From assembly GCF_014650755.1 (NCBI RefSeq), contig NZ_BMVO01000021.1, forward strand, positions 56,553 to 120,552: a stretch of DNA of 64,000 nucleotides, given 5' to 3'. Every line of letters begins with the position of its first letter. Within the stretch, counting starts at the first letter, position 1. Position numbers and translations under genes: made by a program. This document shows positions 8,874-17,235 of the stretch, one piece after another. Source of the DNA: Streptomyces chryseus. GTDB lineage: Bacteria > Actinomycetota > Actinomycetes > Streptomycetales > Streptomycetaceae. Below the pieces are notes generated by a model. The model was not told the origin of the DNA. It saw nothing but the letters and a program-made list of their open reading frames with translations, and did not search any database.

Positions 8874-9794
8874 TCACTGCGCCCCGAGCGGCAGGACACT
8901 CGCTCCCGCGGCGTCGAGAGCCAGCCGGTTGGCGGCCCACCCCTCGCCCGCGAGCCGTGCGACCTTGTCGGCCGCACTGTCCTCGACCAGCGCGAGGACC
9001 GTGGGGCCCGCGCCGGAGATGACCGCGGGGACGCCGTCCGCGCGCAGTCGGTTGACCAGGGCCAGGCTCTCCGGCATCGCCGGGGCGCGGTAGTCCTGGT
9101 GGAGTCGGTCCTCGGTCGCCGCGAGCAGCAGCTCGGGGCGCCTGGTCAGGGCCTCGACGAGCAGCGCGGCGCGCCCCGCGTTGGTGGCGGCGTCCACATG
9201 GGGGACGGTACGGGGCAGCAGACCGCGGGCGGTCTCGGTGAGCACCGGCTTCCCGGGCACGAAGACCACCGGAACGACGGAATCCGCAGGATCCATCCTG
9301 ATCGCCCTGGCCGCTCCCCCGTCGGTCCAGGCGAGCGTGAAGCCGCCGAGCAGGCAAGCGGCGACGTTGTCGGGGTGGCCCTCGATCTCGGTCGCCAGCT
9401 CCAGCAGCGCCGCCTCGTCGAGCCGTGCGTCGCCGCCTATGGTCACGGCGCGCGCGGCGACGATGCCGGCGCAGATGGCGGCGGAGGAGGAACCGAGGCC
9501 GCGGCCGTGCGGGATGCGGTTGGCGCAGACGACCTCCAGGCCGCGCGGCTGTCCGCCGAGCAGGTCGAAGGCGGTACGGAGCGACCGTACGAGCAGGTGG
9601 CTCTCGTCACGGGGCAGCGTCTCGGCGCCCTCACCTGCGATGTCGACATGCAGCCCGGAGTCGGCGACCCGGACGACGACATCGTCGTACAGCCCCAGCG
9701 ACAGGCCCAGGGCATCGAAGCCGGGACCAAGATTTGCGCTGGTGGCGGGGACGCGCACCCTTACGGCGGCGGCGCGGAACGCGGGACCGGCCAT
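8874..9794 (-). CDS. thrB: Homoserine kinase
   Basis: 306 residues from ATG 9794 (MAGPAFRAAAVRVRVPATSA), with AAGGAG 10 nt upstream. GHMP kinase family: it phosphorylates homoserine with ATP to O-phosphohomoserine, the substrate of threonine synthase. Visible motifs are RVPATSANLGPGFDALG at the N-terminus and the nucleotide-binding loop PHGRGLGSSSAAI near residue 100, with the C-terminal ISGAGPTVLAL glycine loop. It follows thrC and hom, completing the two steps from homoserine to threonine. Confidence 0.95.
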   Translation of the reverse strand: MAGPAFRAAAVRVRVPATSANLGPGFDALGLSLGLYDDVVVRVADSGLHVDIAGEGAETLPRDESHLLVRSLRTAFDLLGGQPRGLEVVCANRIPHGRGLGSSSAAICAGIVAARAVTIGGDARLDEAALLELATEIEGHPDNVAACLLGGFTLAWTDGGAARAIRMDPADSVVPVVFVPGKPVLTETARGLLPRTVPHVDAATNAGRAALLVEALTRRPELLLAATEDRLHQDYRAPAMPESLALVNRLRADGVPAVISGAGPTVLALVEDSAADKVARLAGEGWAANRLALDAAGASVLPLGAQ

Positions 9795-9950
9795 CGCTCG
9801 ACGACTCTCCTTGTGGGACTGCGAGATTGTGCGGACTGCAACATTCTGAAGGACGTACGAACACCCGGAGGCCATGACGGCAGCAGCACCGCGGCATATG
9901 CGGCGGGGCGGGTTGAGTACAGCCTATCGAAGGAAGGTTCTGTGACGACA

Positions 9951-10002
9951 TAGGGCGCACAGGAGGCGCACGATGCGTGTCGCGAGCCATCCTGTGCGCC
10001 TA
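9951..10002 (-). terminator. Hairpin between thrC and thrB
   Basis: Arms TAGGGCGCACAGGA (9951-9964) and TCCTGTGCGCCTA (9990-10002) pair with a single bulged G and a 25-nt loop. It lies 60 bp past the thrC stop, inside the 268-bp thrC-thrB gap. It could be a terminator or attenuating structure that uncouples thrB from hom-thrC. A short direct repeat, CTTACGGGGC, abuts it at 10012-10031. Confidence 0.5.
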
Positions 10003-10062
10003 TGTCTGGTCTTACGGGGCCTTACGGGGCTTTACGCCACCTGCCGGCCCCCACCGGGCGCG

Positions 10063-11133
10063 CTACGCGAGGCCGAGGCGCTCGGCGGCCGTGGCGGCGT
10101 CCACCGGCACCGTGACCGGCTGCGGCGCTCCGGCCACCGCCCAGTCCGGGTCCTTGAGGCCGTTCCCGGTCACCGTGCAGACGATCTTCTGGCCGGGGTC
10201 GACCTTGCCCTCGTCGGCGGCCTTGAGCAGGCCGGCGACGCTGGCGGCCGAGGCGGGCTCGACGAAGACGCCCTCCTGGGAGGCCAACAGACGGTAGGCA
10301 CGCAGGATCTCACGGTCCGTCACCTCGTCGATGAAGCCACCCGACTCGTCCCGCGCCTCCAGGGCGTACTGCCACGACGCGGGGTTGCCGATGCGAATCG
10401 CGGTGGCGACGGTGTGCGGGTCCTTGACGACCTCGCCGCGCACGATCGGGGCCGAGCCGGAGGCCTGGAAGCCCCACATGCGGGGGGTGCGGGTGGAGAT
10501 CTTGTCGGCCGCGTACTCGCGGTACCCGCGCCAGTACGCCGTGATGTTTCCGGCGTTGCCGACGGGAAGAACGTGAACGTCCGGGGCGTCGCCGAGCCGG
10601 TCGACGATCTCGAAGGCGGCGGTCTTCTGCCCCTCGATGCGCACCGGGTTGACCGAATTGACCAGCGCCACCGGGTAGTTGTCGGAGAGGCTGCGGGCGA
10701 GCGTCAGGCAGTCGTCGAAGTTGCCGTCGACCTGAAGGATCTTGGCGCCGTGCACGAGCGCCTGGCCCATCTTGCCGAGCGCGATCTTGCCCTGCGGCAC
10801 GAGGACGGCGCACACCATGCCGGCGCGCACCGCGTAGGCGGCGGCCGAGGCCGACGTGTTGCCGGTGGAGGCGCAGATGACCGCCTTCGCGCCCTCCTCC
10901 TTGGCGCGGGTGATCGCCATGGTCATGCCGCGGTCCTTGAAGGAACCGGTCGGGTTGGCGCCCTCGACCTTGAGGTACACCTCACAGCCGGTGCGCTCGG
11001 AGAGGACCTGCGCCAGTACGAGCGGCGTGCCACCCTCGCCGAGCGTGACGACGGGCGTCGTCTGCGTCACCGGAAGACGGTCCCGGTACTCCTCGATGAT
11101 GCCGCGCCACTGGTGGGTGCCGATGCTGGTCAT
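10063..11133 (-). CDS. thrC: Threonine synthase
   Basis: 356 residues. A PLP-dependent beta-replacement enzyme converting O-phosphohomoserine to threonine and phosphate. The PLP lysine lies in PTGSFKDRGMTMAI (about residue 65) and the phosphate-binding glycine loop in VLPVGNAGNITAYW. The ASTGNTSASAAAYA segment binds substrate. This is the short actinobacterial/Bacillus class, not the long E. coli class. It starts 6 bp after the hom stop, so hom-thrC are clearly cotranscribed. Confidence 0.95.
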   Translation of the reverse strand: MTSIGTHQWRGIIEEYRDRLPVTQTTPVVTLGEGGTPLVLAQVLSERTGCEVYLKVEGANPTGSFKDRGMTMAITRAKEEGAKAVICASTGNTSASAAAYAVRAGMVCAVLVPQGKIALGKMGQALVHGAKILQVDGNFDDCLTLARSLSDNYPVALVNSVNPVRIEGQKTAAFEIVDRLGDAPDVHVLPVGNAGNITAYWRGYREYAADKISTRTPRMWGFQASGSAPIVRGEVVKDPHTVATAIRIGNPASWQYALEARDESGGFIDEVTDREILRAYRLLASQEGVFVEPASAASVAGLLKAADEGKVDPGQKIVCTVTGNGLKDPDWAVAGAPQPVTVPVDAATAAERLGLA

Positions 11134-11139
11134 GGGTCC

Positions 11140-12441
11140 TTACTCCCCTTCAACACGCATGATGCTGGCGACACCGCGCACGGTGTCGAGCTTGCGCAGC
11201 GCCTCGACGGTCCCCGAAAGGGCGGCGTCGGGCGCGCGGTGGGTGACGACGACGAGGGATGCCTCGCCGACTCCGTCCTGTCGGCTCTGCTGGCGCACGG
11301 TGTCGATGGAGACGCCGTGCTCGGCGAAGACCGTCGCGACCTGGGCGAGAACACCCGGTTTGTCGGCCACATCGAGGCTGATGTGGTACCGCGTGACGAC
11401 CTCCCCCATGGAGCTGACAGGAAGCTGGGTGTACGCGGACTCGCCGGGCCCGGTGGTCTCCGCGACCAGGTTCCGGCAGACCGCCACGAGGTCGCCGAGC
11501 ACGGCGGACGCGGTCGGCGCGCCGCCGGCGCCCGGACCGTAGAACATCAGCTGCCCGGCCGCCTCGGCCTCGATGAAGACCGCGTTGTACGCCTCGCGGA
11601 CCGAGGCCAGCGGGTGGGTCAGCGGGATCATCGCGGGGTGGACACGAGCGGTGACGGACCTGCCGTCGGCCGCGCGCTCGCAGATGGCGAGGAGCTTGAC
11701 GGTGCAGCCCATGCGCTTGGCGGAGGCGATGTCGGCGGCCGTGACCTCGGTCAGGCCCTCACGGTGCACGTCGCCGATGCGTACCCGGGTGTGGAAGGCG
11801 ATCCCGGCCAGGATGGCGGCCTTGGCGGCGGCGTCGAAGCCCTCGACGTCGGCGGTGGGGTCGGCCTCGGCGTACCCGAGGGCGGTGGCCTCGTCGAGCG
11901 CCTCGGAGTAACCGGCTCCGCTCGTGTCCATCTTGTCGAGGATGAAGTTCGTCGTGCCGTTGACGATGCCGAGCACGCGGTTGACCTTGTCGCCGGCGAG
12001 GGACTCGCGCAGCGGCCGTACCAGCGGGATGGCGCCCGCGACGGCGGCCTCGTAGTACAGGTCCCGTCCGTGCGCCTCCGCGGCGGCGTGCAGGGCCGCG
12101 CCGTCCTCCGCGAGCAGTGCCTTGTTCGCGGAGACGACGGAGGCACCGTGCTCGAACGCGGTGGTGATCAGGGCCCGGGCGGGCTCGATGCCGCCGATGA
12201 CCTCGATGACGACGTCGATGTCACCCCGTTTGACCAGCGCGGTCGCGTCGGTGGTGATCAGGGAGGGGTCGATGCCCTCGCGCACCTTGGAGGGGCGGCG
12301 CACGGCGACCCCGGCCAGCTCGACCGGGGCGCCGATGCGGGCGGCGAGGTCTTCGGCGTGCGTCGTCATGATGCGCGCCACCTCTGAGCCGACCACACCA
12401 CAGCCCAGGAGCGCCACCTTCAGCGGACGCGTACGCATCAT
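11140..12441 (-). CDS. hom: Homoserine dehydrogenase with ACT domain
   Basis: 433 residues from the ATG at 12441 (MMRTRPLKVALLGCGVVG); the longer ORF start at 12480 lacks a ribosome site. NAD(P)-binding GCGVVGSEVA lies at the N-terminus, followed by the catalytic domain (YYEAAVAGAIPLVRPLRESLAGD, with the conserved lysine and acidic residues) and a C-terminal ACT domain (LDVADKPGVLAQVATVFAEHGVSI) that gives threonine feedback inhibition in actinobacteria. It reduces aspartate semialdehyde to homoserine, the branch point from lysine synthesis; lysA lies upstream on the same strand. Confidence 0.95.
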   Translation of the reverse strand: MMRTRPLKVALLGCGVVGSEVARIMTTHAEDLAARIGAPVELAGVAVRRPSKVREGIDPSLITTDATALVKRGDIDVVIEVIGGIEPARALITTAFEHGASVVSANKALLAEDGAALHAAAEAHGRDLYYEAAVAGAIPLVRPLRESLAGDKVNRVLGIVNGTTNFILDKMDTSGAGYSEALDEATALGYAEADPTADVEGFDAAAKAAILAGIAFHTRVRIGDVHREGLTEVTAADIASAKRMGCTVKLLAICERAADGRSVTARVHPAMIPLTHPLASVREAYNAVFIEAEAAGQLMFYGPGAGGAPTASAVLGDLVAVCRNLVAETTGPGESAYTQLPVSSMGEVVTRYHISLDVADKPGVLAQVATVFAEHGVSIDTVRQQSRQDGVGEASLVVVTHRAPDAALSGTVEALRKLDTVRGVASIMRVEGE

Positions 12442-12551
12442 TCGACCTACGCCTTTCATTCGGCACAGCGTTTCTTGCATGAATGTGAACCAGTCTCACT
12501 CACCGGACGGGAGTTTCTGTCCAGGGTCCAGATTGCGAGACGTCTATTTCA

Positions 12552-13943
12552 TCAGCCGACATCGAGACGCAGGAGATCCTCCTCCGTCTCGCGTCGGACG
12601 ATGACCAGGGCCTCACCATCATTCACCGCCACGACGGGCGGGCGCAGCGAGTGGTTGTAGTTGCTCGCCATGGAGCGGCAGTAGGCGCCGGTGGCCGGCA
12701 CGGCGATGAGGTCGCCGGGCGCGAGGTCGGCGGGCAGGAACGCGTCCCGCACCACGATGTCGCCGCTCTCGCAGTGCTTGCCGACGACACGGACGAGCAT
12801 CGGCTCGGCGTCCGAGGCGCGCGACACGAGCGCCACGCTGTACTCGGCGTCGTACAGGGCCGTGCGGATGTTGTCCGACATGCCGCCGTCGACACTCACG
12901 TACGTGCGCAGCCCCTCCAGCGGCTTGATCGTGCCGACCTCGTAGAGGGTGAAGGCGGTGGGCCCGACGATCGCGCGGCCGGGCTCGACGGAGATGCGGG
13001 GCGTGCGGAGCCCGGCGGCCTCGCACTCCCGGCCGACGATCTCGGTGAGCGCCTTGGCGATCTCGTGCGGCTCGCGGGGGTCGTCCTCAGAGGTGTACGC
13101 GATGCCGAGGCCGCCGCCGAGGTCGATCTCGGGCAGCTCGACGCCGTGCTCGTCGCGCACCTCGGTCAGCAGCTGCACCACGCGGCGGGCGGACACCTCG
13201 AAGCCGGCCATGTCGAAGATCTGCGAGCCGATGTGCGAGTGGATGCCGATGAGCTCCAGACCGTCGAGCCGCAGGGCGCGCCGTACCGCTTCCGCGGCCT
13301 GGCCGTCCGCGAGCGCGATGCCGAACTTCTGGTCCTCGTGGGCGGTGGCGATGAACTCGTGCGTGTGGGCTTCGACGCCGACGGTCACCCGGATCTGCAC
13401 GCGCTGGCGCTTGCCCTGGCTCTGCGCGATGTGCGCGACGCGGACGATCTCCTGGAAGGAGTCGAGGACGATCCGCCCCACCCCGAGGCGTACGGCCCGC
13501 TCGATCTCCTCGACGGACTTGTTGTTGCCGTGGAAGGCGATGCGCTCGGCGGGCATGCCGGCGTCGAGGGCGGTCGTCAGCTCCCCACCGGAACACACGT
13601 CGAGGTTGAGCCCCTCTTCCTTGAGCCAGCGGACGACGGCCCGGGAGAGGAATGCCTTGCCCGCGTAGAAGACGTCGGCGTCCGGCCCGAAGGCGTCGGC
13701 CCAGGCGCGGCAGCGGGCGCGGAAGTCGCTCTCGTCGAGGAAGTAGGCGGGGGTGCCGAACTCCTCGGCGAGGCGGCTGACTTCGATGCCGCCGACGGTG
13801 ACGACGCCGTCCTCGTCACGTCGTACGGTCCGCGCCCAGACCTTCTCGTCGAGCACGTTGAGGTCGGCGGCCGGGGCGGTGTAGTGGCCCTCGGGGTAGA
13901 CATCGGCGTGACGGGGCCCGGCGGGGTGTGCGGAACGGCTCAT
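12552..13943 (-). CDS. lysA: Diaminopimelate decarboxylase
   Basis: 463 residues. PLP-dependent alanine-racemase-fold enzyme that decarboxylates meso-diaminopimelate to L-lysine, the last step of lysine synthesis. The PLP lysine is in VFYAGKAFLSRAV near residue 95; HSHIGSQIFD, the glycine-rich DLGGGLGIAY and EPGRAIVG motifs bind the cofactor phosphate. The C-terminal GKHCESGDI and GAYCRSMASNYN segments contribute the cysteine and tyrosine active-site residues of the partner subunit. It begins 16 bp after the NrtL stop. Confidence 0.95.
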   Translation of the reverse strand: MSRSAHPAGPRHADVYPEGHYTAPAADLNVLDEKVWARTVRRDEDGVVTVGGIEVSRLAEEFGTPAYFLDESDFRARCRAWADAFGPDADVFYAGKAFLSRAVVRWLKEEGLNLDVCSGGELTTALDAGMPAERIAFHGNNKSVEEIERAVRLGVGRIVLDSFQEIVRVAHIAQSQGKRQRVQIRVTVGVEAHTHEFIATAHEDQKFGIALADGQAAEAVRRALRLDGLELIGIHSHIGSQIFDMAGFEVSARRVVQLLTEVRDEHGVELPEIDLGGGLGIAYTSEDDPREPHEIAKALTEIVGRECEAAGLRTPRISVEPGRAIVGPTAFTLYEVGTIKPLEGLRTYVSVDGGMSDNIRTALYDAEYSVALVSRASDAEPMLVRVVGKHCESGDIVVRDAFLPADLAPGDLIAVPATGAYCRSMASNYNHSLRPPVVAVNDGEALVIVRRETEEDLLRLDVG

Positions 13944-13959
13944 GGTCCTTCTGTCTCTC

Positions 13960-14988
13960 TCACAGATGTTCGGGTGCGCTGATGCCGAGCAAGGACAGGC
14001 CGCCGGCGAGCACCGTCCCGGTGGCCTCGGCGAGGGCCAGCCGGGAGCGGTGGGCGACCGAGGGTTTCTCGTCGCCGAGGGGCAGGACGGGATGGGCGTC
14101 GTGGAAGCGGAAGAAGGCCTCCGCTGTCATGTCCAGGTGCCGCGCGAGCCGGTCGGGCGCGCGGTGGCGGGCGGCGGCTTCGAGGACGGCGGGGTGGTCC
14201 GCGAGAGCACGTACCAGCGCCCGAGCCTCGGGGGCGTCCCCGCTCCCCGTGCCCTCCGCTTCCTCGCCCCGGAACCCGAGGGCGGCGGCGTTTCGGACGA
14301 GGGCGCGGGTGCGGGCGTGGGCGTACCGGACGCGGAAGAGGGGGTTGGTCTCACGCTGCACGAGGAGGTCGTCGGGCGAGGCGGTCGCGGTGGGCCAGAC
14401 GAGGTGCCAGACGGCGGCGTCGGGACCCAGGCGGGCTACGAGGGCTCGTTCGGCGGGGTTCTCGCCGCTTTGCGTGGCTCGGTCGGTGCTTTCCGTACTG
14501 TCGCAGCCTTCGGCGCCTGCCGTGCTGCTCGCGGCGCCGCTCGTGTGGACGACGCTCGCACCCAGCGCGTGGGCGATCCGGGCAAGGGCGCAGGCGAGCG
14601 TCCCGGTGCCGACACGGACGACGTCGCCGGCGAGGGCGGCCCCGTGGCCGTAGGCGCGGCCCTGGGCGAGGACGGTTCGTACGACGGAGGAGTGGGCGTC
14701 GGAGGCGAGGGTGAAGTTCAGGAATCCAGGGCCGGTGACCTCTACGTCGACGATCGCGTCGTACCCGATCAGCATCAGCTGGGCCCGCAGGATCTCGGCG
14801 ACCTCGCGGGCGGGGCGGCCGGCGGGGCCGGCGAGCTTGAGGGCGACGTTGGTGGAGTAGTCGCCGCGGCCGCCGGGCCTCGGCCGCTCGACGACGGCGC
14901 GCTCCGGCACCGGCGCCCGCAGCACGTCCGCGTCCACGGCGCGACGCACGGCGCGCAGCACGGTACGGGAGAGCTCTGCGGGGGTCAC
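13960..14988 (-). CDS. nrtL: ArgRS-related anticodon-binding protein (NrtL-like), lacks the catalytic domain
   Basis: About 342 residues if translation starts at GTG 14988 (TPAELSRTVLRAV), where similarity to arginyl-tRNA synthetase begins; an ATG at 15039 is an alternative and no clear ribosome site is seen for either. Residues 1-110 look like the ArgRS N-terminal tRNA-recognition domain (GDYSTNVALKLAGPAGRPAREVAEIL). The C-terminal 150 resemble the DALR anticodon-binding domain (NPLFRVRYAHARTRALVRNAAALG). The HIGH/KMSK Rossmann catalytic core is absent and a short Gly/Ala/Thr-rich stretch takes its place, so it cannot charge tRNA. The position directly before lysA is where actinobacteria often have argS. 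Function is unknown; a tRNA-binding or lysine/arginine-related regulatory role is only inference. Confidence 0.75.
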   Translation of the reverse strand: MTPAELSRTVLRAVRRAVDADVLRAPVPERAVVERPRPGGRGDYSTNVALKLAGPAGRPAREVAEILRAQLMLIGYDAIVDVEVTGPGFLNFTLASDAHSSVVRTVLAQGRAYGHGAALAGDVVRVGTGTLACALARIAHALGASVVHTSGAASSTAGAEGCDSTESTDRATQSGENPAERALVARLGPDAAVWHLVWPTATASPDDLLVQRETNPLFRVRYAHARTRALVRNAAALGFRGEEAEGTGSGDAPEARALVRALADHPAVLEAAARHRAPDRLARHLDMTAEAFFRFHDAHPVLPLGDEKPSVAHRSRLALAEATGTVLAGGLSLLGISAPEHL

Positions 14989-15222
14989 GGCACAAGCGTA
15001 TGGGAGGAGGGGGGCCTGAACGCGAACCGGTTTCGCCATGCGGGCACCGGGGGCGGCCACTGGGGCGCCGCCCGACCTGGTGACGGGGCCCGTGCCGGGA
15101 GGCGCCGCCCGGCCCTGTGACGGGGCCCGACCGGGAGGCTCACCGGCGAACCCGGTGGGCGAGCCCTCGACGGTACGCCGGTGGCGAGCCACTCAACCGT
15201 GGAGGCTCAGCCCGCTCGCCAC

Positions 15223-15720
15223 TCAGCCGACCGTACGGCCTACCTGCCCGGCTTCGTGCATACCGTCGGTACCGCCGTCGGTCGGGCCGTCGGGCCGCCC
15301 GTCGGCACTGTCGTCACTACTCGCCTCGACGCCGTCGTCAACGGCCGATGTGCGCTCCCGGCGCACCAACTGCCGTACGAGCCGGACCAGCTCGGCGGGC
15401 TCGAAGGGCTTGGAGAGGAAGGCGTCCACACCCACCGCGAGGCCGCTCTCGACCTCGTACTGCGTACAGGCGCTGATGATCGCGAGGGGCAGATGGCGGG
15501 TCCCGGGGTCGTCCCGGAGCCGCGCGGCCGTACGCAGCCCGTCGAGGCGCGGCATCACGACGTCCAGCGTCACGACATCGGGGCAGACCCGGTGCACCAT
15601 GTCCAGAGCCTCGGCACCGTCGGCCGCGGTCACTACCTCGAAGCCCTCCAGCTCGAGATTGACCCTGATCAACTGCCGGATGACCTTGTTGTCGTCCACA
15701 ACAAGCACGCGGCCGGACAC
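15223..15720 (-). CDS. Stand-alone response regulator (receiver domain only)
   Basis: 165 residues from GTG 15720 (SGRVLVVDDNKVIRQL). No Shine-Dalgarno sequence precedes it, so the mRNA may be leaderless. The whole folded part is a CheY-like receiver: the acidic pair in VVDDN, phosphoacceptor Asp in VTLDVVMPRLDG, Thr/Ser position in IISACTQ and Lys in FLSKPFEPAE. The C-terminal 45 residues are a Gly/Asp/Thr-rich disordered tail with repeated DGxxDG units and no output domain. It reads toward nrtL and lysA. No histidine kinase is adjacent, so its partner is unknown. Confidence 0.88.
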   Translation of the reverse strand: MSGRVLVVDDNKVIRQLIRVNLELEGFEVVTAADGAEALDMVHRVCPDVVTLDVVMPRLDGLRTAARLRDDPGTRHLPLAIISACTQYEVESGLAVGVDAFLSKPFEPAELVRLVRQLVRRERTSAVDDGVEASSDDSADGRPDGPTDGGTDGMHEAGQVGRTVG

Positions 15721-15914
15721 GCCTGGCACAACTCGAGAGTAGGTCGCCCCCGACCACCGCGTCCGGCTTTTGCCGACTTCCACCTGCACGGGGAGCAGCC
15801 GGGGGACGACGACGCCCCGCACGGCCCGAGCCGTGCGACCTCCCGAAACCTGTTCATGAACACCCGACCGGAGCTGGTAGTGTTCAACCCGTCGCCGCTT
15901 CACCACGGCGGTAC

Positions 15915-15986
15915 GCCCCCGTAGCTCAGGGGATAGAGCAACGGCCTCCGGAGCCGTGTGCGCAGGTTCGAATCCTGCCGGGGGCA
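15915..15986 (+). tRNA. tRNA-Arg (anticodon CCG)
   Basis: A full cloverleaf can be drawn. The acceptor stem is GCCCCCG / CGGGGGC, D stem GCTC / GAGC, anticodon stem ACGGC / GCCGT with loop CTCCGGA (anticodon CCG at 15948-15950, reading CGG), and T arm GCAGG-TTCGAAT-CCTGC. CCA is not encoded. The 3' 43 bp (15945-15987) is repeated at 20649-20691, showing that this gene has served as an integration site; the complete copy is here. Confidence 0.97.
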
Positions 15987-15987
15987 C
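15945..15987 (+). repeat. att-like direct repeat, left copy (3' half of tRNA-Arg)
   Basis: 43 bp identical to 20649-20691. It runs from the last base of the 5' anticodon stem to one base past the acceptor end, the usual identity segment used by tyrosine integrases at tRNA genes. This copy keeps the tRNA intact. Confidence 0.9.
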
Positions 15988-16040
15988 AGAAGCCGGACCA
16001 GCGTGATCAAGCCGCTGACCAGCAGAAGTGCCAGACATTG

Positions 16041-16073
16041 AGAGCCGGACCCAGTCCCACTGGGTCCGGCTCT
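16041..16073 (+). terminator. Terminator of tRNA-Arg
   Basis: A perfect 15-bp stem (16041-16055 with 16059-16073), loop CCC, then TTGTCGTT. It lies 55 bp past the tRNA. Confidence 0.85.
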
Positions 16074-16170
16074 TTGTCGTTGTCCGTCACTGGTCGCGTG
16101 TGAGTGACGTGTGGGTACCCCCGCCGCGGGAATCGCGCGAGACACTCTTATCGCTGCCGGGAGGCCATGG

Positions 16171-16281
16171 GTGCAACAGAACGGGAAGAATCCAAGCCGG
16201 GCTCTGCAGATCCTTGGGGTGGTCACGGCGCTCGCAGCCGTCACCGGCCTGGCCTGGATGCTGGTCCAAGGCCCGTGGTGA
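16171..16281 (+). CDS. Small single-pass membrane protein (36 aa)
   Basis: A short ORF from GTG 16171 with GGGAGG 6-11 nt upstream. Ten polar residues (VQQNGKNPSR) precede one hydrophobic helix (LQILGVVTALAAVTGLAWML) and a short WxLVQGPW-like tail. It ends 24 bp before the next, truncated membrane gene, suggesting a former two-gene unit of the inserted element. I do not recognise the family. Good third-position GC and the ribosome site support translation, but its size makes this uncertain. Confidence 0.45.
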   Translation: MQQNGKNPSRALQILGVVTALAAVTGLAWMLVQGPW

Positions 16282-16305
16282 TTTGACGGTCGGCGCCTGG
16301 ATCGG

Positions 16306-16479
16306 TTGACAAAGGACGACGCTCCAAAAGCGGTACCAGTCACGGGCTTCCGCACCGCAATAGTGACCTTCGGGCTCGCGACCGTGGCAGTCCTCGGGGC
16401 GTTTCTGACGTCGAAGAACCTGCAGGTGACCCGTGAAGCCCTGCAACAGACCCAAGACAGGGATTACCGGCAGCACGCC
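16306..16479 (+). pseudogene. N-terminal fragment of a membrane protein cut by an IS remnant
   Basis: Reading from TTG 16306 gives a polar N-terminus, a hydrophobic helix (TAIVTFGLATVAVLGAFL) and a charged segment TSKNLQVTREALQQTQDR, after which similarity to any protein stops. The reading then runs into antisense transposase sequence (next stop at 16608). The helix plus LTREGQ-type heptad resembles the N-terminus of actinobacterial pentapeptide-repeat membrane proteins. The break coincides with the transposase stop codon at 16480-16482, so the IS insertion probably destroyed this gene. Confidence 0.5.
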
Positions 16480-16910
16480 CTAGCTGTATTGCCCTGTGAG
16501 GTTGGGGACGCGGCTGGGGGGTGGTTGGCCCTTGAGCGCGGTGTGGCCGCGGTGGTGATTGTAGGTGTGCAGCCAGGCGGGGAAGGCGTCGCGCCGTTCC
16601 TGCTCTGAGCGGTAGGGCTTTGCGTAGGCCCACTCGTCGAGCAGGGTGCGGTTGAAGCGCTCGGCCTTGCCGTTGGTCTGCGGCCGGTAGGGCCGGGTTC
16701 GCTTGTGGGCGATCCCGGCTGCCGCGAGAGCATCGCACCAGTCGCGCGTGAGCGGTAGCAGGAGCCGTTGTCGGTCAGCACCCGCTCGACGGTGATCCCG
16801 GCCTGGGTGAAGAACGCCTGAGCGCGGGTCCAGAAGCCGGTGGCGGTCTCTTTCTTCTCGTCGGTGAGGATCTCGCTGTAGGCGAGGCGGGAGTGGTCGC
16901 GCAACAAGTC
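16480..16910 (-). mobile_element. IS481-type transposase remnant (frameshifted, 5'-truncated)
   Basis: On the minus strand the catalytic-core pattern of IS481-family DDE transposases is recognisable in two frames. DHSRLAYSEILTDEK and ERVLTDNGSCYRS are in one frame; after a shift near 16755-16765, HKRTRPYRPQTNGKAERFN and RTLLDEWAYAKPYRSEQER with a C-terminal HRGHTALKGQPPSRV are in the other, ending at the TAG at 16480-16482. The N-terminal helix-turn-helix and first catalytic region are missing; similarity ends near 16905 at unrelated sequence. It cannot make an active enzyme. No clean terminal inverted repeats were found at either edge. Confidence 0.75.
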
Positions 16911-16940
16911 GCCCTCGAGCTCGTCCACTCGACGACGTCT

Positions 16941-17118
16941 GAGCGCTCCGCTGCCGCCAAAGCCAGCTGTACCGACATCCCCCGTTTGCGCAGAACCACA
17001 GCGGAAGCGAACACTACCCATTTGACCTGCGAATCTACGGCGAGGTGCCCGAGGAGCGGGCGCGCGGCGCGCGGGCCTCGGACGGGCAGCTTCCCGAGCT
17101 GCTGCCGCTGGTGGACTG
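16941..17118 (+). pseudogene. C-terminal fragment of an unidentified gene
   Basis: Between the transposase remnant and the first FG-GAP gene, one plus-strand frame is open with typical codon bias over its last 45 codons (HYPFDLRIYGEVPEER ... LPELLPLVD), ending at TGA 17116-17118. There is no start codon or ribosome site, and the upstream side is IS sequence. I read it as the tail of a gene whose front was lost. The product is not recognised. Confidence 0.4.
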
Positions 17119-17235
17119 AGCGCGGGCCGGGCGGCCGACGGGCCGGGCGGGGCCCCTTCCGGAGGGCGGTGGCGCGTGGGGGCCTCGTGCCCTACGACTC
17201 GCCACCGCCGCCCGGGGCTGTCCCGAAGGGACGGG

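Noticed and set aside
9973..12387. 804-aa plus-strand ORF opposite thrC and hom
   Set aside because: Antisense shadow of two well-supported genes; no ribosome site or homology.
16087..16476. Minus-strand ORF of 129 aa next to the tRNA
   Set aside because: No ribosome site, and it runs antisense through the small membrane ORF and the truncated membrane gene whose helices are better supported.
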